Shown here one piece after another: positions 7,822-16,336 of a stretch of 50,240 nt of DNA. Made by a program: the position numbers and the translations under genes. The notes below the pieces were generated by a model. The model was not told where the DNA came from. It did not search any database and was given only the letters and a program-made list of their open reading frames with translations. Position 1 is the stretch's first letter. Every line of letters starts with the position of its first letter. Location: the NCBI GenBank assembly GCA_018269055.1, contig JAFDVI010000039.1, positions 1-50,240 of the forward strand. Direction: 5' to 3'. The stretch comes from Acidobacteriota bacterium (lineage in GTDB: Bacteria; Acidobacteriota; Blastocatellia; RBC074).

Positions 7822-8400
7822 ATGAATCCAAAAGTTGACAAAATCAACCGCAGGGAAACTGCGCGGAAATTGCTACAAAACGAAATTGAAAAATTACCGC
7901 CGAACGAGCGTGAAGTTGTCGAACGGTTTATTCATCGCCGTCATATTGCCCGCAACGTGATCCGCGAATTTGAAGAACAACTGACATTCGGTGAACGCGT
8001 TGCCGACCACGTAGCGGAATTTGGCGGCAGTTGGACGTTCATCTTTATCTTCCTGACGTTTTTGATTCTGTGGATGATCTTCAATACCTTTGTGCTGGTC
8101 ACCAAAGCGTACGATCCTTACCCGTATATTCTGTTAAACCTGATTCTTTCCTGCATTGCGGCGCTGCAGGCTCCTGTGATTATGATGAGCCAGAACCGTA
8201 TGGCGGCCAAAGATCGCGAACAAGCCACGCACGATTACGAAGTCAACATCAAAGCCGAACTGGAAATTTTGCAATTGCATGAACAATTGACGGAACTGCG
8301 CGAACGCGATTGGATCGCCTTGATCGAAATTCAACAACGACAGATTGAATTGCTGGAACGATTGCTGGCCGAGGCCAGGTCAAGACAACATACACACTGA
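7822..8400 (+). CDS. DUF1003 membrane protein
   Basis: 192 residues from the ATG at 7822, fixed by AGGAGG at 7812-7817. The DUF1003 core is clear: ERVADHVAEFGGSWTFIF, a first transmembrane helix (FIFLTFLILWMIFNTF), YDPYPYILLNLILSCIAALQAPVIMMSQNR with the second helix, then AAKDREQATHDYEVN. A helical N-terminus and a Leu/Glu-rich cytoplasmic C-terminus with probable coiled coil flank it. The family is a widespread two-helix inner-membrane protein of unknown role. The gene is 58 bases after the DUF2156 gene on the same strand and may be co-transcribed. Confidence 0.88.
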   Translation: MNPKVDKINRRETARKLLQNEIEKLPPNEREVVERFIHRRHIARNVIREFEEQLTFGERVADHVAEFGGSWTFIFIFLTFLILWMIFNTFVLVTKAYDPYPYILLNLILSCIAALQAPVIMMSQNRMAAKDREQATHDYEVNIKAELEILQLHEQLTELRERDWIALIEIQQRQIELLERLLAEARSRQHTH

Positions 8401-8457
8401 TCTGCGGTACCGGCTTTATCACGGATTAAGTTCATCTGCGAAAACAATTCAAATTCA

Positions 8458-9684
8458 ATGCGAGGTTGTGTGAGAAATTATCGTTTCCTGTTGCTGACGT
8501 TTGCCACAATCCTGATCGTCGCCTGCCATTCCGAAACCAAAATTGACCCGTGGTCGCTCTCAGATCGGGAACGCGATGGTTTGATTGGCGACGTGCGCGC
8601 GACGCTGACGGATGACGTCGTACTCGACGGGCAAAACGGCCAATGGATCGAAACCCAGCAGGCGTCTTCGACGACAATTTACGACGCCGCAGGCAAGCGC
8701 ACGCTGCAAACGCCTTACCGCGTGGTGATGGAAAACGGTTTTGCCATCGTTCAACACGAAGCGCTGTTTGATCCGACTGTTGGACGAGACGGCGGCAATA
8801 CTGTGAACCTGGATAACAACGGCAAGAAATTTGTCGAGTACGACGGCAAAGGCAATGTCCTTGAAAGAGGCGCTTTCGACAGCGGCAAACGAACTGCTGT
8901 CGAACTTTCCGTCAAATACGAATTTGATCCGCGAGGCAATTGGATCAAACGAACACTGTTGCGTCCGATTGAGAAAAACGGCATCAGGGAGTTGCAGCCT
9001 TCGGAAATCAGCCATCGCCAGATTGTGTACGCCGATTCGGCCAAGGGGACGGCGGGAGCGGAATTGATCCCGGCCAGCGCCAAACAGTTGACAAATCCGG
9101 TGACCGCAACCGAAGAAACTCTGGCGAGTGGCAAGGCGTTGTTTTTGCAGCGATGCGCGGCCTGTCACGGCAACGACGGCAAAGCGCAAACCGAATTCGC
9201 CGCCGCCATGCCGAACAAACCTGCCGACCTGATAAGCAAGGAGGTTACCTCGCTGACCGATGGCGAGTTGTATTCGGTGATCAGCGAAGGGATCAAATCA
9301 AAAGGCATGCCCGGCCTAAAAGGCCGCATCAGCGACGAAGCCATGTGGAAACTCGCGCTTTACACGAGGCGAATTCCAGCCGATCTGGCGAAAGCCGAAA
9401 CCATTGCGACAAAAGCCTTGCCGACTCCGGCGAAACAACCCAACACCCCAGACCCGGAACGTCGGTACCAACTGACGGGAAAAATTGTTTCCGTCGAGCG
9501 CGAACTGAAACAGGTGACCATAGAACACGAAACGATCAAAGGTTACATGGAAGCGATGACCATGCCGTTTCCCTTGCGAGACGAAAAGCTGCTAGGCAGG
9601 GTAAAGCCAGGAGACAAAATTCAGGCGACTGTCGTAGTCGGCGGTACGAAAGGTTTTCGATTGGAAAACGTCATTCTCAAATGA
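8458..9684 (+). CDS. Lipoprotein with a cytochrome c domain and a CusF-like copper-binding domain
   Basis: 408 residues. A lipobox ends at C23 (TILIVAC), predicting an outer- or inner-membrane lipoprotein. Residues about 40-215 are a beta-rich region (WIETQQASSTTIYDAAGKR, VKYEFDPRGNWIKRTLL) resembling YD-repeat strands. A class I cytochrome c domain follows, with haem motif C233-AA-C236-H237 and later GMPGLKG supplying a possible Met ligand. The last 70 residues are CusF-like, with the copper motif GYMEAMTMPFPL. I infer a periplasmic electron-transfer or copper-handling role. Copper-binding domains of this type usually occur alone or in efflux adaptors, so the fusion is unusual, and it lies near a lost metal-efflux operon. 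No ribosome binding site is obvious before the ATG. Confidence 0.8.
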   Translation: MRGCVRNYRFLLLTFATILIVACHSETKIDPWSLSDRERDGLIGDVRATLTDDVVLDGQNGQWIETQQASSTTIYDAAGKRTLQTPYRVVMENGFAIVQHEALFDPTVGRDGGNTVNLDNNGKKFVEYDGKGNVLERGAFDSGKRTAVELSVKYEFDPRGNWIKRTLLRPIEKNGIRELQPSEISHRQIVYADSAKGTAGAELIPASAKQLTNPVTATEETLASGKALFLQRCAACHGNDGKAQTEFAAAMPNKPADLISKEVTSLTDGELYSVISEGIKSKGMPGLKGRISDEAMWKLALYTRRIPADLAKAETIATKALPTPAKQPNTPDPERRYQLTGKIVSVERELKQVTIEHETIKGYMEAMTMPFPLRDEKLLGRVKPGDKIQATVVVGGTKGFRLENVILK

Positions 9685-9710
9685 GTCGGACTAAATCAAA
9701 ACAAGCAACA

Positions 9711-9818
9711 TTGAGACAGAAAGAAAATTGACAGGATTGACAAGATTGAACAGGATTGGCGTCAACTCGCCTCAATCGGGGTTTTCATCTTGTTGAATCC
9801 TGTAAATTCTGTCTCAAA
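9711..9818. repeat. Imperfect palindrome with 9-10-base subrepeats between convergent genes
   Basis: TTGAGACAGAA at 9711-9721 is matched by its exact complement TTCTGTCTCAA at 9808-9818; further in, ACAGGATT at 9731-9738 and AAGAT-type units pair with the AATCCTGT and ATCTTGTT segments at 9786-9802. The left arm carries GACAGGATT, GACAAGATT and GAACAGGATT in tandem (9730-9757). It lies between a plus-strand and a minus-strand gene and could terminate both. The ACAGGATT-type subrepeat looks like a dispersed repeat family. TTTTTGGG follows on the plus strand. Confidence 0.75.
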
Positions 9819-9851
9819 GTTTTTGGGTTTGGTTTAGTTTGTGCTGGCGGT

Positions 9852-11084
9852 TCACGCAGCGCTTTCCGATAACTTATCCGCGCGGATGCCGTCGTCGCGC
9901 AACGCTTTCAGCAATTGATTGACGTGGTCGTGGCCGCGCGCTTCCAGCGTCAAATCAATTTCCACGCCGCCGACTTCCAGGTTGGAAAACGCGCGATTGT
10001 GTTCGACTTCCAGAATGTTGGCTCCGTGTTCTGCCACGTGCTGGCAAATGCGCGCCAGTTCGCCCGGACGGTCGCGCATCATCGCGCGAAGGCGAACCAT
10101 TCGGCCATCCTTGGCCAAACCGCGCTCTATGATTTTCGATAACAAGTTCGGGTCAATGTTTCCGCCGCTAATGACGATGGCGATGTTTTTGTCTTCCAGG
10201 TTGGCCAGATTGGAAAGCTTGTTGAACAGCACCGCCGCCAACCCGGCAGCGCCGCCGCCTTCGACCACGGTTTTTTCAATTTCCAGCATCTTCAAAATTG
10301 CGCTGGCGATTTCGCCTTCGCTCACCGTAACGATGTCGTCCACGTATCGGCGCACCAGTTCGGAGGTTTTCTGCCCGGCGCGCTTGACCGCCAACCCGTC
10401 GGCAATCGTCGGTTGTGCGGGAATTTCCATGACCTCGCCGGTTTCCACCGCCATTTTCATCGAAGCGAAGTTTTCCGGCTCGACGCCGATGATGCGAATA
10501 TCGGGTTGCGATTCTTTCATCGCAATGGCGATGCCGCTGATCATCCCGCCGCCGCCGATGGGCACCACCACACCGTCGAATCGAACCGGTTCTTCCAGCA
10601 ATTCCAAGCCGATGGTTCCTTGCCCGGCGATGATTGCTTCGTCGTCGAAGGCGTGGACGAAGGTGAAGCCATGATGTGCCGACAACTCGCGCGCATGCGC
10701 CAGCGCTTCGTCATACGTCGCGCCGTGCAGCACGACTTCACCCCCCAAATCCGCCGTGTTAGCGACTTTGATCAGCGGCGTAGCCTTTGGCATGACAATC
10801 ACCGACCGTATGCCGAGCCGCGTCGCGTGATGCGCAACGCCCTGCGCGTGATTGCCCGCGCTGGCGGCAACCACACCGGCTTCCCGTTCCGCCGGAGAAA
10901 GCTGCAGCAGCTTGTTCAGCGCGCCGCGCTCTTTGAAGCTGCCGGTCATTTGCAGGTTTTCAAACTTGAAGTAGGTGTTGCAGCCGCACAATCGGCTGAG
11001 CGTTTGCGACAGCGGACAAGGTGTTTGATAAATTGCGCGCCCAAGACGAAGGCGCGCCGCGTTGATGTCGGAAAGTGTAACCAT
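9852..11084 (-). CDS. ilvA: Threonine dehydratase (threonine ammonia-lyase) with C-terminal ACT domain
   Basis: 410 residues from the ATG at 11084; the open frame continues to 11786 but runs through the divergent lipase gene. The enzyme deaminates threonine to 2-oxobutanoate, the first step of isoleucine synthesis. PLP lysine is K51 in the motif GSFKERGALNKL; the phosphate-binding Gly loop (VVPIGGGGMISG) and SAGNHAQGVA are intact. The last 75 residues (MVRLRAMMRDRPGELARICQ onward) are a single ACT domain, as in the roughly 400-residue single-ACT branch; the larger E. coli IlvA has two. Whether it is biosynthetic or catabolic (TdcB-like) cannot be settled from sequence alone. The 120 bases to the divergent lipase gene must hold both promoters. 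Confidence 0.93.
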   Translation of the reverse strand: MVTLSDINAARLRLGRAIYQTPCPLSQTLSRLCGCNTYFKFENLQMTGSFKERGALNKLLQLSPAEREAGVVAASAGNHAQGVAHHATRLGIRSVIVMPKATPLIKVANTADLGGEVVLHGATYDEALAHARELSAHHGFTFVHAFDDEAIIAGQGTIGLELLEEPVRFDGVVVPIGGGGMISGIAIAMKESQPDIRIIGVEPENFASMKMAVETGEVMEIPAQPTIADGLAVKRAGQKTSELVRRYVDDIVTVSEGEIASAILKMLEIEKTVVEGGGAAGLAAVLFNKLSNLANLEDKNIAIVISGGNIDPNLLSKIIERGLAKDGRMVRLRAMMRDRPGELARICQHVAEHGANILEVEHNRAFSNLEVGGVEIDLTLEARGHDHVNQLLKALRDDGIRADKLSESAA

Positions 11085-11204
11085 GCGGCAACGGTAAAAG
11101 CCTGGAATCGAACTGTCAAACTTTTGGTAAAGTTGAGAACATCTTGCTGTGCGGAAAAAACCAAAGGTAAACTGGCAGCGATTTTGAATGCTGCAAGAGG
11201 TTTC

Positions 11205-12080
11205 ATGGCTATGGCACAGAACAATGAAAGACGTCCGGTTGTGGGGGTGGCGCTTGGCGGAGGCATGGCGCGCGGGTGCGCGCACGTCGGTGTGTTGCGC
11301 GAACTGGAACGGCACGGAATTCCGATTGATCTGCTGGCCGGAACCAGCGTCGGTTCGTTGATCGGCGGTGCATACTGCGCGGGCATGACGCCGGATCAAA
11401 TCGAACAACTGGCGTTGACCATTCGGTGGAGCGATCTGGGACGGGCGACAGTGTCGCTGCTGGGGTTTTACAACAGCGAACGCACCGAAGATTACGTCCG
11501 CAAAAACTTTCCGATTACCGAGTTTGAACAAACGCGCATTCCGTTTGGCGCAGTGGCCACCGACCTGCAAACCGGCAGGATGGTGGTATTCACCGAAGGC
11601 AGCATTCCGCTGGCCATTCGCGCCAGTTGCGCGATGCCGGTGTTTTACACGCCCGTGACGGTCAATGGGCGAATGATGGTGGATGGCGGTTTGGTCGGGC
11701 ACATTCCGGCTTCGGTTGCCAGAATGATGGGCGCGGACATCGTGATTGCCGTGGATATCAATTCGCAGCATTTGCCGATTCCGCAACCCACAAACATGTT
11801 CACCATCATGTCACAAGCGCTGTCGGTGATGGGGCGCAGCGCCGTCAGTTACATTTACTCCGATGCCGACATCATCGTTCGCCCGGAAATTGAGCGTGTT
11901 CGCCCGGACGACCTTTCAAAAGCCGCCGAGATGATCGAAGCCGGAGAAGTCGCGGCTCGCCGCGTTATCCCGAAAATCAAAAAACTGCTGATGCCGCAAA
12001 AGCAGGGGTTTTTCAAACGCGTGTTTTCGCGAACTCCGCAACACGATCCGCGTCGCGTTTCAATGTTGAAGGAAGATTGA
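11205..12080 (+). CDS. Patatin-like phospholipase, RssA/YlbK type
   Basis: 291 residues from the ATG at 11205 (a second ATG at 11211 fits the AAGAGG ribosome binding site at 11195-11200 equally well). Patatin signature: oxyanion loop GGGMARGCAHVGVL (18-31), nucleophile elbow GTSVG with S48, and catalytic DGG at about D160-G162 (MMVDGGLVGHIP). It is a single-domain enzyme of the size of bacterial RssA-type proteins and has no signal peptide, so it is probably cytoplasmic and acts on lysophospholipids or acyl esters. The C-terminal 30 residues are basic (KKLLMPQKQGFFKRVFSR) and could bind the membrane. The next gene begins two bases after the stop, with its ribosome binding site inside this gene. 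Confidence 0.92.
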   Translation: MAMAQNNERRPVVGVALGGGMARGCAHVGVLRELERHGIPIDLLAGTSVGSLIGGAYCAGMTPDQIEQLALTIRWSDLGRATVSLLGFYNSERTEDYVRKNFPITEFEQTRIPFGAVATDLQTGRMVVFTEGSIPLAIRASCAMPVFYTPVTVNGRMMVDGGLVGHIPASVARMMGADIVIAVDINSQHLPIPQPTNMFTIMSQALSVMGRSAVSYIYSDADIIVRPEIERVRPDDLSKAAEMIEAGEVAARRVIPKIKKLLMPQKQGFFKRVFSRTPQHDPRRVSMLKED

Positions 12081-12081
12081 G

Positions 12082-12636
12082 ATGCGCACCTTCATCGCCA
12101 TCGAGCTTCCCAACTCCGTCAAAGCCGAACTGGCCAAATTGCAAACCGAGCTTCGCCGAACCGGAGCCGACATCGGTTGGACAAATCCTGAAAACATTCA
12201 TTTGACGCTGCGGTTTCTCGGCGAAATCGAGGAGCGAAAGGTGGACGAACTGAAGCGAGTTTGCGCCGAAATCGCCGCCGAGTTTCAACCATTTTCGCTT
12301 TGCCTGAAAGATACGGGCTACTTTCCGGATTTTCGCCGACCGCGTGTACTTTGGGTTGGGTTGGGAGGGAGCATTGAAATAGCTGCGCAGTTACAGAACC
12401 GGCTGGAACAAGGGGTAAGCGCTTTGGGTTTCGACCGCGAAGACAAATCGTTCAAACCGCATTTGACGATTGGCCGGGTAAAATCCGGCAAGAACGTCAA
12501 ACCGCTGGTGGCCAAAGCGGATATGTACCCGCTGCCGGAACTGCCGTTTGACGTTGGCGAAATTGTGTTGTTCAAAAGTGAATTGCTTCCAGCGGGCGCA
12601 CGCTACACGGCCTTAGGGAAATGGAAATTGCGATAA
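12082..12636 (+). CDS. thpR: RNA 2',3'-cyclic phosphodiesterase
   Basis: 184 residues. Two HxTx motifs mark the 2H phosphoesterase fold: HLTL at residues 40-43 and HLTI at about 127-130, each followed by the expected strands (RFLGE and GRVK). The opening MRTFIAIELPNSVKAEL is typical of the ThpR/LigT family, which opens 2',3'-cyclic phosphates on RNA ends and joins tRNA halves in vitro. AAGGAAG overlaps the end of the upstream lipase gene, so the two genes are probably cotranscribed. A hairpin follows at 12643-12668. Confidence 0.93.
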   Translation: MRTFIAIELPNSVKAELAKLQTELRRTGADIGWTNPENIHLTLRFLGEIEERKVDELKRVCAEIAAEFQPFSLCLKDTGYFPDFRRPRVLWVGLGGSIEIAAQLQNRLEQGVSALGFDREDKSFKPHLTIGRVKSGKNVKPLVAKADMYPLPELPFDVGEIVLFKSELLPAGARYTALGKWKLR

Positions 12637-12642
12637 AACGAA

Positions 12643-12668
12643 AAGCGGCAACGTATTGCCGCTTCTGT
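12643..12668 (+). terminator. Probable terminator hairpin after thpR
   Basis: AAGCGGCAA and TTGCCGCTT form a perfect nine-base stem with a CGTA loop (12643-12664). The trailing run is weak (CTGTTGGG), so efficiency is uncertain. Confidence 0.6.
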
Positions 12669-12713
12669 TGGGTCTGTGGTACTTTCCAGTCCCGAAAGTT
12701 GAAATTCACATTG

Positions 12714-12791
<78 letters not shown>

Positions 12792-12805
12792 CTTCTTTTC
12801 AAACC

Positions 12806-14461
12806 TTATCGTAAAGCCACACTCAAAAGCGAATTGATTTCCGCATAAGCAACCTGCCAGCGATTGTTCATATCCGCGCTGAGCCGCACACGCCGCCACG
12901 CCTGGTTGGAAAGTTCTGCATCTTCCTGCACTTTTCTGGCGTTGCTACGAACAGTGCTGGCATCGGACGACCCCGTTTGCAGTTTTACCAGCGAGGCGTA
13001 CAAAGACATCAAACCATCAAAATACTGTTTTTGATCTGTGGTTGGCGCCTGAGCGCCAATGAAGGTTGCTCCGCCATTGCGATCAATCATGTAGCCCAAA
13101 TCATTGGCATACTGCCGACGTATGTAATCCACCTTGGCGGCTGCGCTCTGCGCCTGCGCTGCAATCGTCGTTGTTGGAACGGGCTGCGAAGTGCCCGGTT
13201 GGGTCGCTACCGGAGGAACTGTCCCTGTCGGTATGGTTGAAGGCGGATAATTCGTGGTCGGATAGGATGTGCCCGGATAGCTTGTTCCGGTTCCGGCATT
13301 GTATTGCGTTGACACAGGCGCGCGGCCATATCGGCTGCCGGGTTGATAGGGAATTTCCACGGTAAAACTTGATCGGCCACGTCTATCCATAAACTCGGCG
13401 CGGCGAAGCAGTCCGCTTTTATCGTCCAAACAAATTTCGGGCACGGGAATAACAGCGTTTTGCTGAAACTGCGGTTCGATGCCGTTGCTGCGCGGCGGCG
13501 TTCCGCGAAGCCGTATTCTGACCACTCCATTGGAAAGATTTTCATGATTGCTGTACACCCGCCAACCTTGCGATGGAGCTTCGGCGTTCACTCTCAATTT
13601 CACCGAACCATCTGTTTCGCGGATGACCGAAGCGTCATACGGACTCAGCGGACCCGGCAAAGGGCCTGTGGGAGTCGGAGTTGGCCCGGGAGGATAACCG
13701 GGTGTCGGCGTAACCGGTATCGGAGTTGGCGTTATGGGAATTGGGATCGGAGTGGCGTTTGGTTGAAACAGGTTTGACGGAATTGATTGCGTCAATTCCA
13801 TGCCAAAGCGTTGTCCGGGTTCAATAACAACATCCTTGCCCTTCATCAACAAAGCCGCAGTCAATCCAACCGCAGCGCCAATCCCCGCTCCCATCAGCGC
13901 GCCGCCTGTAAATACGCCAATGGCTGCGCCTGCGCCTGCGCCACCGCCGACAAAGGCGATGTCGCGTTTGAGGGAAGAATCGCCCTTCAAATACGCTTCA
14001 TCGTTCAAACGTTTCCGGTCATCAGCATCGGCGCTGGTCAATGTCCCCTTGACTGAAACCGGCTCACCGTTGGGCCTCCGGAAATTATCAAACACGATTG
14101 CCAAAACGCCTGAACGATGCCGCCACTTCGCTTTACTGACAGAACTGACATGTCCTTCAACAACAATGCCGACTGGAATCAGGGTTTTGTTGGCTCCATC
14201 CACGACCGGGCTGACTACATGCGCGCGGAATCGGTCGCTGACTCTGGAACTGCCGGAAGATAACTGATCATCAATTTCCAGGATGATAATTGTGCCTGCC
14301 GGGATGGTGGTGGTTCCAGCGGGCAGCGGCGGAGTGGTTTCCGCATCACGCACCGGTGCGCGACCAAGCCGACCTTGCGCATACACGTTGGGGAAAATTG
14401 TGCTGATGATTAATGACAAGAGGGTTGCGGCGATAACTGATTTCCGAAGGCGTAAGGTCAT
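12806..14461 (-). CDS. Secreted protein with glycine-zipper segment and Pro/Thr linkers, function unknown
   Basis: 551 residues with a signal peptide ending at VYAQ (about 29). Residues 45-135 are a beta domain (IPAGTIIILEIDDQLSSGSSRVSDRF, LIPVGIVVEGHVSSV) reminiscent of TrbI/VirB10-like surface domains. Next is a glycine zipper (GGGAGAGAAIGVFTGGALMGAGIGAAVG, about 172-200) that could insert in or pack on a membrane. A long Pro/Thr linker (PTPIPVTPTPGYPPG) leads to a second beta domain (about 285-380), another Pro/Thr/Ser linker, and a helical C-terminus ending RRVRLSADMNNRWQVAYAEINSLLSVALR. I recognise no family. It faces the tRNA gene across a 14-base gap and lies downstream of the atp terminator, so it is its own unit. 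Confidence 0.75.
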   Translation of the reverse strand: MTLRLRKSVIAATLLSLIISTIFPNVYAQGRLGRAPVRDAETTPPLPAGTTTIPAGTIIILEIDDQLSSGSSRVSDRFRAHVVSPVVDGANKTLIPVGIVVEGHVSSVSKAKWRHRSGVLAIVFDNFRRPNGEPVSVKGTLTSADADDRKRLNDEAYLKGDSSLKRDIAFVGGGAGAGAAIGVFTGGALMGAGIGAAVGLTAALLMKGKDVVIEPGQRFGMELTQSIPSNLFQPNATPIPIPITPTPIPVTPTPGYPPGPTPTPTGPLPGPLSPYDASVIRETDGSVKLRVNAEAPSQGWRVYSNHENLSNGVVRIRLRGTPPRSNGIEPQFQQNAVIPVPEICLDDKSGLLRRAEFMDRRGRSSFTVEIPYQPGSRYGRAPVSTQYNAGTGTSYPGTSYPTTNYPPSTIPTGTVPPVATQPGTSQPVPTTTIAAQAQSAAAKVDYIRRQYANDLGYMIDRNGGATFIGAQAPTTDQKQYFDGLMSLYASLVKLQTGSSDASTVRSNARKVQEDAELSNQAWRRVRLSADMNNRWQVAYAEINSLLSVALR

Positions 14462-14639
14462 AAAAACTCCTTGTCAGATACTGCAATCAGTCATCAACTT
14501 TGAAGGAGGTGGCTGCTGAACACTGACTGCCGGTCACTGGAAACTTGCTGGCAAAACCTTATTGTTTCACTTTAGCTTTCTGCTTTAAGCACATTGAACA
14601 CCGGCAGTTTACACTTTCTTTGCTTGCAGGCAAAAGCAT

Positions 14640-14673
14640 AAAAAAGATAGGCGCACCCGAACGAGTGCGCCTA
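14640..14673 (-). terminator. atpE: Rho-independent terminator of the atpB-atpE unit
   Basis: Read on the minus strand, TAGGCGCAC and GTGCGCCTA form a nine-base stem with an eight-base loop, followed by TCTTTTTTATG. It lies 27 bases after the atpE stop codon. Confidence 0.85.
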
Positions 14674-14700
14674 CGGAGTTTTGGCAGGTTGTGCCTCGGA

Positions 14701-15039
14701 TTACGCGCCGGCTTGCGGAACGATCAGCAGCACCACAACCAGTGTGAAAATCACCAGCGTTTCGATGAACACCAAGCCGAGAATCATCGGCAGCGGAACG
14801 CCTTTGAACGCTCCGGGATTACGAGCCAAGCCTTCGCAAGCCGCCGCGCCGACGCGACCCTGGCCGAGTCCGCAAAGACCGGCAGCGATGCCGAAACCGA
14901 CCACTGCGCCGATATAACCAAGACCTTTGGCCAGACTGGTTCCGCCTCCGGCCGCTTCCGGTGCTTGAGCAAACGCGCTGACCGCGGTGAACAGAACCAC
15001 CATCAAACTGACAACTACACGAATCACATTTCGAGTCAT
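14701..15039 (-). CDS. atpE: ATP synthase Fo subunit c
   Basis: 112 residues, longer than the usual 70-90 because an N-terminal signal-peptide-like segment ends at AFAQ (residue 25). The two-helix hairpin follows: a Gly-rich first helix (GLGYIGAVVGFGIAAGLCGLGQGR), the polar loop ARNPGAF, and a second helix with the ion-carrying E93 (LVFIETLVIF). Q60 and T94 occupy positions that bind sodium in some c rings, so the coupling ion is open. GGAGAAA lies before the ATG. It is separated from atpB by 322 bases, and no atpF/H/A/G/D/C gene follows: a terminator does. Confidence 0.95.
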   Translation of the reverse strand: MTRNVIRVVVSLMVVLFTAVSAFAQAPEAAGGGTSLAKGLGYIGAVVGFGIAAGLCGLGQGRVGAAACEGLARNPGAFKGVPLPMILGLVFIETLVIFTLVVVLLIVPQAGA

Positions 15040-15361
15040 TGTTTTTCTCCAAAGTTAAGTTTGTGCTCCCGCGTTTTGCGGGCTGCAACCGGATCGGCAA
15101 TCGTGTTTATGAACAGCAGTATGAATTTCGATTGCCAAACAATTGCGATTGATTGGTTGATGCGTGATGTCGGTTTGAACGTTTGGCGGCTTCGGGATGA
15201 ATGCGACGCCGGGTCTGCGTTGCATGTCCTGGGGGACTGCAAGCGCCTCACAACGTTTTCGCCTCGGTGTAACTTGAAACTGCCTGAGATCAAGACCGAT
15301 CACTGCATCTTTTCAAAGACAACAAGCCGCGTAGCCTGTCCAAATAAAAACTTGATAAAAC
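15040..15361 (-). other. Long atpB-atpE intergenic region
   Basis: 322 bases with no convincing gene on either strand. Close to the atpE start a small hairpin, CCCGC-GTTTT-GCGGG (about 15067-15081), lies in the untranslated leader. The length suggests atpE has its own promoter or a processed leader, in line with the need for many c subunits per complex. I could not pick out a clear -35/-10 pair. Confidence 0.5.
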
Positions 15362-16327
15362 TTAGTGCGCCGCATGGCCGTGGCTTTGAACCGCACCCAG
15401 CACCTCGGCGCTATGTTCGTGGCCGTCGTGGTGCGAAACTTCGCCCAGATAGACCATCGAGAGCAAAATGAAGATGAACGTTTGCAGGATGAACGTAAGC
15501 AAGCCCAGGGGCATCAGCAAGATGGGCAATCCCCATTGCACCATTCCGGAAATCGCGCCACTGACCTGCTCTTCACCATAAATGTTGCCAAACAAACGAA
15601 TGCTCAAGCTCAGAATGCGGGCCAGGTTGCTGACGATTTCAATCGGGAACATCAGAAACGCCAGCCACGGCACCGGCCCCAGAAAGTGTTTCAAATGGCC
15701 AAGCACGCCGTTATTCCGGATGCCGATGTAGTTGTAATAAAGGAACGACGTGATGGCCAATGCCAGTGTGACATTGAAATTTGCCGTCGGCGAAATCATA
15801 TCAGGGATCATTCCCAACAGGTTCGACAACAGGATCAAAATGGCGAAGGTCATGACCACCGGAAAATGCTTCATCGCGCCGGGGCCTACCAGATCAGCCA
15901 AAAATCCGCGAACCGCTTCGACAGCGACTTCAAAGGTTTGCTGGCGCGAAGTCGGCGCTTCGGTCGAGAGTTTGCCGCGTAAGATCCACAGCACGACAAC
16001 CGCGACGAAAACGACAATCGCAAACATGACAATTTGAGTCGGAATCGGCAATTCGCCCGAAGCGATGTACTGTTCATACGTTTTACCTTCGCCGGGCCAG
16101 TGCGGGCCGAAGATTTTCAACGTGCTGTAAATCGGCGGCATGATCGTTTTTTGGATTTCAAAAACCGTCGGGCCAAGCAGATGGTTGACCTGTTCAACCA
16201 ACCAGGGAACGTGATGGCCTCCGCCGTGCCCAGCCGCGTGTCCGGCAGCTTCAACGCCAGGCTGGGCCGCTGCCGCGCCTTCAGCCGCTTTTTCGCCGTG
16301 TTCCTGGAAAATGTTCAGTAGAAACAT
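15362..16327 (-). CDS. atpB: ATP synthase Fo subunit a
   Basis: 321 residues, large for the family because of an N-terminal extension (about 1-70) rich in Ala, Gly and His (GAAAAQPGVEAAGHAAGHGGGHHVPW) and a His-rich tail ending SHGHAAH. The core is typical: several membrane helices, TANFNVTLALAITSF, the motif SLSIRLFGNIYGEE with the essential proton-path Arg, and a final helix LGLLTFILQTFIFILLSMVYLGE. It forms the half-channels beside the c ring. AGGA lies upstream with slightly long spacing. The atpI-like gene precedes it by nine bases. Confidence 0.96.
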   Translation of the reverse strand: MFLLNIFQEHGEKAAEGAAAAQPGVEAAGHAAGHGGGHHVPWLVEQVNHLLGPTVFEIQKTIMPPIYSTLKIFGPHWPGEGKTYEQYIASGELPIPTQIVMFAIVVFVAVVVLWILRGKLSTEAPTSRQQTFEVAVEAVRGFLADLVGPGAMKHFPVVMTFAILILLSNLLGMIPDMISPTANFNVTLALAITSFLYYNYIGIRNNGVLGHLKHFLGPVPWLAFLMFPIEIVSNLARILSLSIRLFGNIYGEEQVSGAISGMVQWGLPILLMPLGLLTFILQTFIFILLSMVYLGEVSHHDGHEHSAEVLGAVQSHGHAAH

Positions 16328-16336
16328 ATCGCTAAA

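Noticed and set aside
10413..11204. Upstream extension of the patatin reading frame
   Set aside because: It runs antisense through ilvA, is not patatin-like, and the patatin start at 11205 has a ribosome binding site.
11085..11786. Upstream extension of the ilvA reading frame
   Set aside because: It lies antisense to the patatin gene and shows no threonine dehydratase sequence; the ilvA start is at 11084.
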